A program made the position numbers and the translations under genes. Shown piece after piece: positions 22,796 through 34,529 of a DNA stretch of 64,000 bases (positions are counted from its first letter, which is position 1; the number at the start of each line of letters is the position of its first letter). The notes beneath the pieces were generated by a model. That model had not been told where the DNA came from, did not search any database, and saw only the letters and a list, made by a program, of their open reading frames with translations. The DNA comes from Lumnitzera littorea. Its lineage: Eukaryota > Streptophyta > Magnoliopsida > Myrtales > Combretaceae. The DNA lies in NCBI GenBank assembly GCA_024138015.1, contig JAMXBB010000010.1, positions 52,886,320 through 52,950,319 on the forward strand, given 5' to 3'.

Positions 22796-24270
22796 ATGTA
22801 CTTAAAAAATAATCTTGAGTTTAAAAGACTCGAAATTCAACTGGACAATAATAACTTGAAAAGAATAATTTCTAATCTTGAATTAGAAATAAAAAATTCA
22901 ATTTGTTCAAGTTTACCTAATGCATCTTGGAATCGTAAATCTCACACAGTAGATTTATCTTATGAAAATGATTTTAATGAAATGAATATTCCAACTAAAG
23001 TACGACTTTCACAAATAAACAATGATGTTTTAAAACACTGCAATAATGAAATTAATGATCTGATTAATAAAAATTTAATTTGTAAAAATAAGTCCCCTTG
23101 GAGTTGTTCAGCTTTTTATGTAAATAAAAATGCTGAAATAGAAAGAGGTATACTTAGGTTATTCATTAATTATAAACCTCTTAATAACACTCTTAAATAA
23201 ATTAGATATCCAATACCTAATAAAAGGGATTTACTCAATAAATTATATAATGTTAAAATATTTTTAAAGTTCGACATGAAATTTGAATTTTGGCAACTTC
23301 AGATTAAAAAAAGTGATAAATACAAAACTGCCTTCACAGTTACTTTTAGTCAATTTGAATGAAATATTATGCCATTTGGATTGAAAAATTCTAACTTTAA
23401 ATTTCAGAGAATAATGAATAAAATTTTTAATGACTAAAATTTTTAATGACTATTCAAATTTTATAATTGTGTACATAGATGATGTTTTACTCTTCTAATC
23501 TAATATAGATCAACACTTTAAACACATTAAAATTTTTATTAATGTCATTAAAAAAAATGGTTTAGTCGTGTCACCTTCCAAGATTTGTCTCTTCTAGACT
23601 AAGATTAGATTTTTAAGATTCCATATCCACAATGGAATAATAATTCTGATCCAAAGATCAATTGAGCTTGCATCTAAATTTCCTAATGAGATTAAAGATA
23701 AGAATCAACTTAAAAGATTCTTAGGTAGTTTAAATTACATAACTGAGTTCTTTCCTAACCTTAATATTCTTTGTATACCTTTATATCAAAGACTTAAAAA
23801 GAATCCTCCACTATGGTCAAACGAATACACAAATGTTGTAATGTTAATTAAAGAAATCCCTTGTCTTCGTATAGTTGACCCATCTTTACAAAAAACAGTA
23901 GAAACTGATGTTTTTAATTTAAGGTTTGGAGGAATTTTAAAACAAAAGCAAAATGATAAAGAATGCATCATTCAATTTGTTTCTAAATATTGGAATGAAT
24001 GTTGATGTAATTATTCTACAATTAAACATGAAATTTTAGCAATTGTTTTAATAATTTCTAAATTTCAAGAAGATTTGTTAATCTAAAAATTTTTTTTAGG
24101 TATTGATTGTAAAGCTGCTAAAAATGTTTTATTAAAAGATGTTCAAAACATTGCATCAAAATACATTTTTGCAAAATGGCAATCAATTTTATTTGTTTTT
24201 CATTTCCAAATTAAGCATATTAATGGATCATCAAATTCCCTTCCTAACTTTCTTACCGTGAATTCTTGTA
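22796..24270 (+). pseudogene. Caulimovirid reverse transcriptase and RNase H
   Basis: The replicase of a pararetrovirus. The N-terminal part is open for 134 codons (22796-23200). Then come KFDMKFEFWQLQIKK, MPFGLKN and the catalytic YIDDVLLF (23472-23495). KRFLGSLNYITEFFPNL marks the connection. RNase H has ETDVFNLRFGGIL (about 23896) and IKHEILAIV (about 24020). The last recognisable part is about 24270. There are stops, for example at 23198, 23360 and 24003, and a short duplicated stretch near 23410-23450 (TTTTTAATGACT). Confidence 0.9.
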
Positions 24271-24425
24271 AGGAGATGCCTCCCAAAATAGACAAAAATA
24301 AGGGAAAGAAATCATTTGTCACTAAGAAAAGATTAACTAATGTTAAGACCTAGTTAGATGTTTGTAAAAATTCCAATGCCTCTCTAACAATCAAAGAGGA
24401 CTCCTCTTCAAGGTCCTTTAGACCA

Positions 24426-25607
24426 ATGTCTCCCAATGTCCAAACTAAACACTCATCTTCCAATGAAGAAGTGACTCCAAAATTCCTCAATGTCTTAGCC
24501 ATTTCTCTCAAATCATCAATGAAGTCCACAAATGTTGAACAAGATTATAATCTAAGATTGGGAATAGCACCTCTAAGATTTAATATGGATGTTGCTAATT
24601 TCAATCAATTAATTCTTCCATATCATAAGGATATCCAAAGAATGAATCAAAATATACAAATTACTGAGGTAGCATCCTCAATAGAAAAACCTACTACACA
24701 TAGATAAAAAATTTTCCAAAAATTTATTTTCAAATATGTTTTCTCTGTAGAAAAAGACATGTTTGAAAACGACCCTTTTGAATTTGCTAGAAAAATCTTT
24801 ACAAAAGATTTTTTCTATGTCCCTTTTGATTACTACAAACCAATCCAATTCTATAAAAGAATTTTGAGTAAAACTGGATCAGTTTCTTTGAAGCATTTTG
24901 AAAATGATGGGATGGTTAGTTATTCAATTGCCAGAATTCATAAGGTCATCAACCTCAACAAATTGCGTAATCACCCAATAATGCTAATCAAGTTCCTAAT
25001 GAACCCAATGTCTTCACAACTCAATTATCGAGCCAGTTATAATTATTATGATTATAAATAAGCTTGGTGTAATGCTTTTTACCAAATGAATTCAAAACGC
25101 TCGCACACATGGTTAATATTTTTTGACAATTGTTCATAAAAAAAACTGCCCTACTAGTTTACTCATTGGTGGAAAGAATTTAGAGCTGTTCAGGAAATTG
25201 TCTATAATCAAGCTAGAAGTGGTTTTAATGCTTTTATAAAAAATTATAACCCAACAACACATGAAAAATGTTTCAAAATTAAAATGTTTTATTTCATACA
25301 TATCAATATCTCATGGGTTATGACTTGGTTTTTTGAATATAAGATAGATAAAACTATGGACACCATTAATTTAATCAAAATGTACAAAGTAAAGTGGTGG
25401 GATAGTTTTAAAATATGGAATAGGATTGAAGAAGAATCAATCTTGACGTGGATCAAAACCCACAATGAAAATCCTTCAATTATTCCAACTAATGTTCCAT
25501 CTCCATTTTTCCATGATAAAGGATTTCTAATGTCCTCTTTAACATGTGTCAATTGTTTAGACCAAATGAAAGAGGTTTTAGAGAAAGCACTAGTAAGAGA
25601 TCCTTAA
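24426..25607 (+). pseudogene. Caulimovirid polyprotein C-terminal module, function unknown
   Basis: Three open pieces (24426-24707, 24759-25061, 25284-25607) follow RNase H with stops between. Readable blocks include FEFARKIFTKDFFYVPFDYY, HWWKEFRAVQEIVYNQ and YKVKWWDSF, rich in aromatic residues. Similar C-terminal regions occur in plant-genome pararetrovirus polyproteins; their role is not known to me. Confidence 0.65.
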
Positions 25608-25779
25608 TGTACGTATTTTGCATTTTTAATGGAGATGGTGATACAAATGAAAATGACTATTATGGAATAGATTTAAGAGATCCTTAATGTATGTATTTTG
25701 CATTTTTAATGTATTTCTTAATGTAATTTGGCACTGTAAAATACTCGTAGGATTAAATTTACACGCGTATCACAGTGCA

Positions 25780-25925
25780 CCATAACATCAAATTCCACTG
25801 TCTGATATATCACTGTTAACTACAGTAAAATGTCTCTCACTTTTCATTTTTTAAACAGTACCCTATCGGCCATAAGGATACTATTCACCATAGTACCTGG
25901 TCGGCTTTCTCAATTATAAATAAAG
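25780..25925 (+). promoter_or_regulatory. Probable caulimovirid pregenomic RNA promoter
   Basis: TATAAATA at 25915-25922 follows a non-coding stretch right after the C-terminal module, the place of the 35S-type promoter. ACTATTCACCATAGT, a small palindrome, lies just upstream at about 25880. Transcription would run rightward from about 25947. The polyadenylation-type signal AATAAA is at 26242. Confidence 0.6.
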
Positions 25926-25946
25926 GCCTTCATTCATTTAGAAAGC

Positions 25947-26690
25947 AGATCGAATTTTACACACATTCTTCCTCTCTTTGTCTCTCCTAAACACACTCTT
26001 CCTCTCTCTCGGATTTCTTTACATACACTTTCTCTCACCTCTTCTTTTCTTCTAAATCTTTCCTTTCTTCATCCAATCCATCTTCTATCTTTTACCTTCC
26101 ATTTCTTTCTTTCTTTCTTTCATCTTGAAGCGTCCCTACGCTTCTGTCTTAAAGTATAACATCTATACCTTTCAATGTTTCCAGTTTTCTGACAATGATC
26201 TCAATGTAATGATCTTATGTTTTGTATAAACTCTTTGAAGAAATAAAATTTCTGTTTTATTATCTTTCTCCTTACAATATATATATATATATATATCTTA
26301 TGTAGGGAATCTTCAACTAAGTTGAGTATAGCTCCACAAGATTTAGTGTTTTGAATGGTATTTAATGTTTTAAGTATTTATAAGACCCCATAATCGGTTA
26401 GCATTACTGCCTATGGTGGTTTTGTATTAATGTTTATGTTCTTTAATATTCTAGTATAAGCCCTATTACCCTTGGCTCTGCCGCCTGTAGTGGTTTTCTG
26501 TTAATAGTTCGTTTTATTTATCTGTCATTTTTATTTATATGTCACAATTTGTTGTTTATATATATGCTTTTGATTATTTAGATAATGCTTTAGAATTTCC
26601 CGAATGATATTATATTGTGCTATATCCTAGTGATTGGTATTAATCTTATTTTGTTAAAAAAAAAAAAAACCCTTAGGTACTGATAATAAC
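25947..26690 (+). other. Caulimovirid leader-like non-coding region
   Basis: It holds a CT-rich start, AATAAA at 26242, an AT run (26277-26296), and repeats of a block like CTGTAGTGGTTTTCTGTTAAT near 26410 and 26482. That block recurs in R1 and R2 (about 26695 and 28614). TGGTATTAAT at 26635 may be a decayed primer site. No coding was found. Confidence 0.45.
26277..26296. repeat. AT-dinucleotide tract inside viral sequence
   Basis: A pure alternating run between the leader start and the repeated leader blocks. It may mark a junction between two viral fragments. Confidence 0.85.
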
Positions 26691-27077
26691 AGCAGGTTAT
26701 GGTGGTTTACTTCCTACGATTAATATAATTTCTAAGGTATATTGGTTAAAAACTTAACGGCTACTGGGCTATTGGCCCTAAGCAGGCTTAAATTTACTTC
26801 AAGCTTCTGGTAAGACAACGTTACGTACCTATAACTAATATAATGCTTAATGTCTCAAAAAACTAAAAACAATAATGGTAATGATTGAATTGAATATTAC
26901 CTTTATTTAGAAGACGCTTAAGAATTTTTATTTTATATTGTTTGGGCATATAGTTTGTTTGGAGAATTTTTTTATTTGTATGATATATATTTTAAAAGAA
27001 ATTAACTAATTTTACTACATTAATACTGCATCTTCCTGTTTCTATTCTCTCTTATCTAATTTTTCATTAATATTTAT
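26691..27077. repeat. Repeat R1, direct copy of 28611-29003
   Basis: It aligns with R2 almost without gaps for about 365 bp (offset 1,920 bp). Shared landmarks are GCTACTGGGCTATTGGCCC and TACTGCATCTTCCTGTTT. R1 is followed at 27115 by TGGTATCAG, a possible primer-site remnant. Confidence 0.9.
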
Positions 27078-27171
27078 TAGCTATCATTTATGATAGCTTC
27101 TCCTAAGTGTTAATTGGTATCAGGATAACATTTGTTCCTTAACATTATTAAAAGTATTAAAATACCATTTT

Positions 27172-28319
27172 CTAATTTTTTTCATTTTTTGGTGAGTTAA
27201 ACTCTTTGTTTAAAGAAATTATATCTAGTTTGAAAGGTTTTTCTAAAACATTAAGTTCTAAATCATCTAAAATAGAACCTGAAGGTTCTTCATGTTCATT
27301 ATTAGGTTGGTATACTAGTCTAGTTATACTCGATCTATTGTTAACTATTCTTAAGATTGAAAGGTTATCCTGGACATTTGGTTGAACATTAAATAGTGAA
27401 TGAATTATTGTGGAGGTGGAGGAAGATCTATAAATCTCTTAGAAGAAGAGCACATTGACCTTATTTTTAAAGGTCTTCTAGGTTGATCAAAAGATCACCT
27501 AGCAGATTGAATGGTGACCTTTCCATTCGAGTGTTGAACTACATTTGAAGGTTCAGTAATGTAGACAGGTTATTTTGGAAGTGGGTTTTCGACTTCCTAA
27601 TGTTCGGGTAGGTTGACTTGAGACCATTGAATCATTTTGGTTATGGACACATTAGCTTTGGTTAAGTTTGTTTGGACAAGAAAGGTTTAACTTCTCTTAT
27701 CAATTTTGTAAACCTTAGAACCAAAAGCGGTTTTCATTTATTTGAAATAAATTCTATAAATAACAACCATTGGTATTGCTTTTTCTATCATTCTATAGTT
27801 ATGAGTTTTAATTTGAAGAATTAAAGAACTCATTATGGTTTTGTCCCTAAGACCAAGAGTGATATTTGGATGACATTAGAATTGGATCAGTCCGTTATTA
27901 AGGCCGGTTTCAATAGTAGTATGAATTGATCTTTCATAAACTAGTTTCCTAGCATCTCTAAGGACCATAAAAACAAAAGTATCTAATCCTAATTTGGTAA
28001 GAGGTTTAGCTCTTACTTAGGTTAAACCTATATGTATATAATTCCATTATTTTCCATATTTTTTAATTGAATCAGCATTTCATAATTTTATTGTGGTTAA
28101 GCCATCAGAGATAGGGTTATCTTTTTCTTCTATGGCTATAACATAATCATTTTTCCAAAAAATTTTCCATTTAGCCATTTAATAAATTTGATCATAAGAT
28201 GTTTTAGGTATCTTCTAATCATCTATTGCCTTATTAAAATCTTTTGTATGTATTTCATCTCTATTATTTAGCATAGATTTTTCTAATTGCTTAGAGGGAG
28301 TAAAGCTAGAAGAGGACAT
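27172..28319 (-). pseudogene. Caulimovirid movement protein, antisense to the rest of the virus
   Basis: The minus-strand frame starts at ATG 28319 and its homology runs to a stop at 27172, about 380 codons with several stops and at least one frameshift. Readable blocks are NPISDGLTTIKL, KPLTKLGLDTFVFMVLRDAR and TIETGLNNGLIQF, which fit the conserved core of the 30K-type movement protein that opens plasmodesmata. Upstream on the same strand lies a primer-binding site (28604-28591). The orientation is opposite to the coat-RT block. Confidence 0.8.
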
Positions 28320-28590
28320 AATTCTTCTGACTAAATTTTTCCTAATCTTATAGATTTAATTCACAGGACTAAATTTTAAAAACTTATATTGTGATCTTCA
28401 ATTTGTGACCTAAATGCTACCTATGACTCAAATAGGATTTATGCAAGGCCTCAATAAGAATCATCACAACACAAGAGTTCCATAAAGGAATCATCCTAAG
28501 TGCATAAAAATATAAGATATAGAATAACACAAAGTTAATCGTCTCAAAATGAAAATTAAAAACCACTCATAAGCCTATATACTCTCCTCT

Positions 28591-28604
28591 TGGCTCTAAT
28601 ACTA
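28591..28604 (-). other. Caulimovirid primer-binding site (minus strand)
   Basis: TAGTATTAGAGCCA differs from the tRNA-Met-complementary TGGTATCAGAGCCA by two transitions. It lies about 270 bases upstream of the movement-protein ATG on the same strand, the normal viral arrangement. Confidence 0.75.
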
Positions 28605-28610
28605 ATCAAC

Positions 28611-29003
28611 ATCAGGCTGTAATGGTTTACTTCCTACAATTAATATAATTTCTAAGGTATGCCGGTTGGAAACTCGACCGCTACTGGGCTATTGGCCCCA
28701 AAGAGGCTTAAATTTACCTCAAGCTTCTGGTAAGACATTGCCACGTACCTAAAACTAATATAATGTTTCATGTCTCAAAAAACTAAAGATAATAATGATA
28801 ATGATTTAATTGAATATTATCGTTATTTAGAAGACACTTTAGAATTTTTATTTTATATTATTTAGGCATACAATTTGCTTGGAAAATCTTTTTATTTGTA
28901 TAATATATATTTTAGAAGAAATTAACTAATTTTACTACATTAATACTGCATCTTCCTGTTTTTATTCTCTCTTATGTATATATATATTTTTCATTAATAT
29001 ATA
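28611..29003. repeat. Repeat R2, direct copy of 26691-27077
   Basis: Same orientation as R1. It abuts the minus-strand primer site and ends in an AT-rich tract (28976-29011). Confidence 0.9.
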
Positions 29004-29011
29004 TATATATG

Positions 29012-30549
29012 CTAATTTAAATACTTCCATGCCTAATACCTTCCTATGTGCAAGACATGTGCATATAGCACTTATTTCATAAAGGATATCACATTCGCAA
29101 GGAGAAATTTAGAGGATAGTTCCTCAGTGAATCAATTGATTACCACTTATGGACTTATGTAACATAGGTTTGAAGATGCCACATATCAAATACATGAAAT
29201 CGAGCTAAGGGATAATGGTTGCTACTGGAATCAAGATTTAAGGATGGCTATGGATGAACTATAAGATTATGCTGTCATGGTTGCATGAACAACAACACCA
29301 ACAATTCACTGATCCATATCGAAAATAAGAAGAAGCAAGTCAAAGTTAGATGGGAAAAAAAGAAACAAATAAAAGAAGGAAGGACAAGGAAAAGCAATCA
29401 CAAGTAGTCACTATCATTTTATTTTAAACTTATAAGGAGGACATTGAAGAACCAAGTAGAAGCAGCCTGGTTGTAGTCAGTTGATACTACGTGAACAAGA
29501 ATTGGAAGCACAGTTGTTATACAAGGAAATTAAACCTTCTAGAAGACTATGAGAAGGGTTGAAGCTGAAGTAAGAAATCAAGAGGAAAGAAAATTTAAAA
29601 AAAATATCAAAAGAAAAAAAGAGATCAAACACAACAATAAGGCTTATACCATCTGTCTTCTCTTAATCAATAATATTGCCACCTCTAAGTCCTAATGTAA
29701 GGCTGCATGTGAAGAAGTGTGAAGAGTAAATATTAGAAGATGAAAATAGTTAAGAAAAGGAAAAAAAAAAAGATTAAGAGGAAGTGAGGACTTTTTGTTG
29801 TTTATTGCTGATACGGTCAAATATGAAGCCAATAAAGCAAGTATTTATAAATAACGAAGTGAAAGACATGTTTTGAAGATTTTGTTTCAAGATTCAGTGA
29901 AGGCAAGTAGATTTGATGAAGTTTGAGTTATCTTTGGATATGAAGATATAATAAATTTTGATCAATTAAGGAGGACTTAAAGAGGGAAGAGAAGATTTGG
30001 AGTGGATATGGAGTAATCTATTTAGTTATTACAGATGTGCTGCACGAGAAGAGGTAAGGGTATTATTCCTTGGAGTCACATTTGTCCATCTAAATTTAAA
30101 AAAAAACACTGTACTGTTTACCGATATGAATATATATATATATATATATATATATAACATGTTCGAATGGAATATTATTGAAGCTCTAGATTCTATAAAT
30201 GCTCCAGATGGCATTATTTTTCTATCAATGCTTGTAAAATGAGGAAAAAATACCGAAGGAGCTACCATACATTAACTCTATGCAATAGATGCAAATTAAT
30301 GCCATAAAAGCAATAAATCATTGCAAAGTGTGGTACAAAGGCATATCGAAGTATGTGTTCCATGATAGCAAAAATGAATAACAACATATCATGCTTAGCG
30401 TTTAGTGATCCAAAAGAAGTATAAATTGCATCAATATTGGAAGTAGTCGAATAAGCAAAGTCAACATCTAGTATGTCTACATAACAGTTGAAGAAACAAC
30501 TTCTAGAAATGTCCCAAACCCCCTTGATTGTATCAAAGGGACTTTTGAT
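29012..30549. other. Right interior of the large retroelement, no gene recognised
   Basis: Between the viral sequence and the right LTR. A purine-rich stretch (29300-29640), an (AT)n run at 30131-30156, and unclassified sequence. I see no RT, integrase or other known domain here. Confidence 0.5.
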
Positions 30550-30561
30550 GAGTGGGCAAAA
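30550..30561 (+). other. Polypurine tract of the large retroelement
   Basis: GAGTGGGCAAAA ends one base before the right LTR, where the plus-strand primer is expected. Confidence 0.55.
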
Positions 30562-31328
30562 TATAAGGGGTTATTTCAGTAATTATGCCTTTAACCCAAT
30601 TTAATGCAATGGACCGATATCTTGAGTTAGTGATAGAGCTTGGGAAATCAACTCATTTTTGCATGTTTAAGGAGATCTAGCTTTGTAGGCTCATAATAGG
30701 GATCATCAAATCGAATTTTTTGCTTTGGATCTTGCTCGATTATCTTGTACACAAAAAGTAGACTAAAAAATGGTCCTTCTAGGCTTATGTAGGCTTCATT
30801 TGGTCTTATTGGGCCTTGAAGGGGCTTAGTTGGTCTTTAGGCTTAATTATAATAATAATGGGCTTTCTTTAGTTATCGTAAGCCTTAAGCATACTTGAGC
30901 CCATATTCAAGCCCATGAAGGCTAAAAGAGAGGATAAACTTTGACAAAGGAACTCAATCTCAACTGTCCATCTTAAAGCCATCAAATAAATAAGATTGAT
31001 CTCCAAATTCTATAAATAGAAAACTTTTCTTCTCATTTGATTCATTCAGAACATTAGCAAGCTTAAGACAAATACCAAACCTCCGCTGAAACTACTTTAG
31101 AGAAGATCAAATAAACAATTCATCAAGAACTAAACAAGCAATTCGATTAAGAATACTGACTTCAATCCATTATCACGCGCATGCATTCAGGATCTAAGTT
31201 TGCTCATTCTTCCTCCTATGCCTCTTCTTAATGACATTCTTCTACATGTCATTAGCTCAAGATGTCTTTTAAGTCTATTGATACACTTATCGCATGTGAT
31301 TGGCCGATTATAGCAACCCCACTACACA
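30562..31328 (+). repeat. Right LTR of the large retroelement
   Basis: It begins TATAAGGGG (TG changed to TA) and ends CTACACA, then the GTAAT duplication. A TATAAATA box at 31011-31018 is intact. It aligns with 8350-9107 with numerous substitutions, mostly transitions. Confidence 0.82.
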
Positions 31329-31333
31329 GTAAT

Positions 31334-33661
31334 TAAGTAATATATTTAACTAAACCAAGTACGAATTCCAAGTTAAATTCCAAGAACAAAGTAACCTAGC
31401 ATAATCATTTGCTGAGTGACCAGGTATCATAACAACAAACATGACATGATTCAAATATCACAATTTAACACAAAACCTAGTCAACTCAATGTCCATTCAA
31501 CGGATCATCAATATTCAGGTAACAATACCTTTTCATAGAATAATCAATTTTGAAGCATAATTGGAACAGGCATCTCATGTCAAGTATGAAAGATATTCTT
31601 ATAATTGAACATAAATCCACAATAAGCTTAACCAAGATACCTTCTAAGTATATGTCAATCCATTAGTGGAAACATAACACGTGTTTATCAATATCCCAAA
31701 CAACAAATCTACTTTAGAGTTATAAATTACCAATACCTAGATAGCAACTTATCATGAAAAGCATTAATTAGTCTATCTTAATAACAATCAAAACTCACGG
31801 CATTCACTTAAGTAAATTTCATAACTACAAAGAACAAGCATGCAGGTGGTTTATATTCTTGACCACTGCATAAACATGGGACAACCAAGCAGGGGTATTC
31901 ACCTAGACCAATGCCCAATCCATTATTTAGTACATTTATTATCACCTATTCATTCATAGAGAATCAACTTTGATCATTTGTTTCAAATACAATGTAATTA
32001 TATGTAGAATACAAACTCTTATTAGCTAATTTTTTAATATTCGATTAAACTTCAATAATCAATTATTTTTGTTATTATTCGTAAGGTTGAATTCACTATC
32101 CTTAACTTAGTAAACCACCCATTCCTAAAGGCTTAAGAGTTAAGGTCATTCTTTAGGGAAGTACTTATCTTATGAAACATTTTTTGACTTAGTTGATGCC
32201 CTTATATCCAAGGTAGTATTCTAGCTTTTCCTACCAAACCATCTTAGTACACTACCCTAAGTAATAATACACAGCTCAAATTAACATGATGAAGCTATAG
32301 TGTTGTTTTTCTAACTATTGAATCATTTTAACCATTAAATTGTGTAAAGCCCGACTTATGCTTAAACACCATTCATCAATCACTAATTCTTAGTAAATCA
32401 TAAGATATATGGTCATATTTCTAATAAAAAATATGAATTTAAGTCATAAAAACATCATAATCATTATTGAATTTATTTGTAATTAATAAATTATACTAGT
32501 ATTTAATAAATACTAGTTATGTAGGTTAGAAATAGCATATCAACCTAAATAATTCTACAAAAACTAACATTAACTCTGAAAATATATAATTCCAGATCTG
32601 TTGGTGCCAAATATTGAATCTATCCATTAGATATATTTACCAAAATATTGATTTTAGGTATGAATTTAGTAAAAATCAGCATAAATTAGGTAAATGATCA
32701 AATTTAACTATAACCCCATAAGTAAATACTTCTAAAATCATGATTATTCTACAAAAGTCACTACAAGTTAGATTCATTAAGAAACAATTTGAAAAACTAA
32801 TTATTTTCTCAAACTGGAAAAAGGTAGATTATTGAAAAATAAATATAATAAATACTAAACATTTGGTTTATCAAAAAATCTTATAATGTAAATTAAATAT
32901 TACATAGAAGGAACCTCTTAATCAAAAGTTAGCTCAAAACAACACATTTTACTATTTTTAAAAATTAATACAAATTTCATTGTATAACACTAATTTTTTC
33001 AAGGTTCATATATTTTCACTCGTAATTTTATCAAAATAAAAATACCATGCTAAACTACATATAAAATAACCTATGAAATATATATTTTTAATTTAACTAA
33101 GCTTATTTGATATTTAAAAAAATAATAATAATATACGGGCATAAAAGAGGTTTTATTTCACTGCTTATCGAACCTCTATTGGCGACAAGATATGTTAGCT
33201 GAAACCCTTCCATTTCAGACCTTCAACCTTCATGGCCGCAATTGAAGTGCCCACCGAACCTCTACTGGCGACAAGGTATGTTGGCCGAAACCCTTCCATT
33301 TCAGACCTTCAACCCTCAACGGCCGCAATTGAAGTTCTCTATTTGATATCTGAACCACATGTAACCAAAGCCTCACCTAAATTTTATTCCCTTTTTTCCT
33401 TTTTTTAAAATAGATTTTCTTTATTTTTCTTAATTATTTACTTGTGTTGCTCATCTACTAAACTGATCAAAGGAAAATCTAAAGGAGGTTTTATAGCTAT
33501 TTGAAATCGATAGAGATAGGATTTTCTAAGTCCAAGTGTCATTTTCCTAATCTCAATTGTAAAATTTAAGGATTGATGTCTAAAATGAGACCATCTAAGT
33601 TGTTGACTCCTTGTTAAAGATATTCTATGATTGCCACAAAAGTTTTTCGGGAGAACAATAA
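31334..33661. other. AT-rich region between the large retroelement and the MULE
   Basis: No gene recognised. It includes an 85-bp tandem duplication (33169-33335). The composition and the CCACCG-rich end resemble transcribed LTR leaders seen elsewhere in the window, so this may be an older LTR, but no ends could be set. Confidence 0.4.
33169..33335. repeat. Tandem duplication, 85-bp unit
   Basis: CGAACCTCTATTGGCGACAA at 33169 recurs at 33254 with few changes, and the match runs to GCAATTGAAGT in both copies. Confidence 0.9.
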
Positions 33662-33850
33662 GACAAAAGGAAAAAAAAAAAGGCAAAAAAGAAATTGCAA
33701 ATTGTCGTTCCTAGGAAAATATTCTTTGGAATATGGTAACTAAAATCGGGCGCTTTTGGTTCAAGACAAAAATGGCTCTTAAAGAGGGTATTTTGGTTGA
33801 AGACAAAAATCGCCTCTTGGTTCAAGACAAAAATGAGGTGATTTTTTCTT
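33662..33850. repeat. Left terminal inverted repeat of the MULE
   Basis: Starts GACAAAAGGAAAAA, contains TTCCTAGGAAAATATTC (about 33707) and repeats of CAAGACAAAAATG. Pairs with 40150-40335 in inverted orientation. Confidence 0.75.
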
Positions 33851-34529
33851 CAATAGGTGATTTTTGTTTAAAAAATCAATTTGTGTTTTGAAACAATCTG
33901 GATTGTTTGTTTTTACCTCTCCAATGGGCAACTTTGTTTCATAATGAGGCGGTTTCATACTCCAAACCCACCCTCCTTACTAATTATTACGTTATATACA
34001 ACCCTCTATTCTTGGCTCAACACCAAGTCATTTTTAAATCAATTAATATAGCACAAATCGAATTCTATCTGGATATATGTTAGTGAGATGTTCGGTTTTG
34101 TCCTCTTTCTCCATCCCATAGATACACGGTTTGAATCAATTGAGAACTTTTTTGTTATGTATCTATATGAATTGATATTGCAATATTGATTAGTATGATA
34201 AATTTAGATAAATCGAAAATCATCAATTCTAACCCAAATTCGCATCCCCAAGACGTACTTTTAAACATGATAATACTTTGAAATTATGAAGGTAGGAAAG
34301 CATTATGGAAGCTATGATTGTACTTTCAAATAGCTACACAGTGTTTCAAAAATAAGGGAAAAAAACAAAATCAAAAGTGAAATATGTAAAGTTAATGACA
34401 TTAGCACCGTTGTCACATAAGCGAACAAATATCCTAGGGATCCGCATTGGCTTGGGGTTAAACCATCTAGTCCGTATCTAATTGAGTGATTGTGCCTCAT
34501 CCTTATTGTAAGCACCTAAAAATGATGTG

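Larger units (their letters stand above)
20173..29003. mobile_element. Endogenous caulimovirid (plant pararetrovirus), decayed and rearranged
   Basis: The plus strand carries, in viral order, a post-movement-protein linker, coat region with zinc knuckle, protease, RT-RNase H, a C-terminal module, and a TATA promoter with leader (20173 to about 26276). The minus strand carries a primer-binding site and the movement protein (28604-27172), between two direct repeats. Every frame has stops or shifts, so it is inactive. No integrase is present, as in all Caulimoviridae, and the elements lack true LTRs. The genus cannot be set by eye. AT tracts lie at 20155, 26277 and 28976. Confidence 0.85.
8350..31328 (+). 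mobile_element. Large old LTR retroelement, gag-only (LARD / TR-GAG-like), hosting two later insertions
   Basis: Two direct LTRs bound it (8350-9107 and 30562-31328). GTAAT flanks it on both sides (8345-8349 and 31329-31333), a 5-bp target duplication. A primer-binding site follows the left LTR, and a purine tract (30550-30561) precedes the right one. Inside are a gag remnant of Tat-like type (9256-9971 and 16187-17150), minisatellites and non-coding DNA. I found no protease, RT or integrase that belongs to it, so it resembles non-autonomous gag-only derivatives. A Ty3/gypsy element and a caulimovirid insertion account for about 15 kb of its length. The LTRs differ at many sites, so the insertion is old. 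Confidence 0.78.

Noticed and set aside
28300..31328. LTR status for R1/R2 (26691-27077 and 28611-29003)
   Set aside because: No TG..CA ends, no target duplication, and the enclosed unit is only a viral movement protein; repeated viral leader is the simpler reading.
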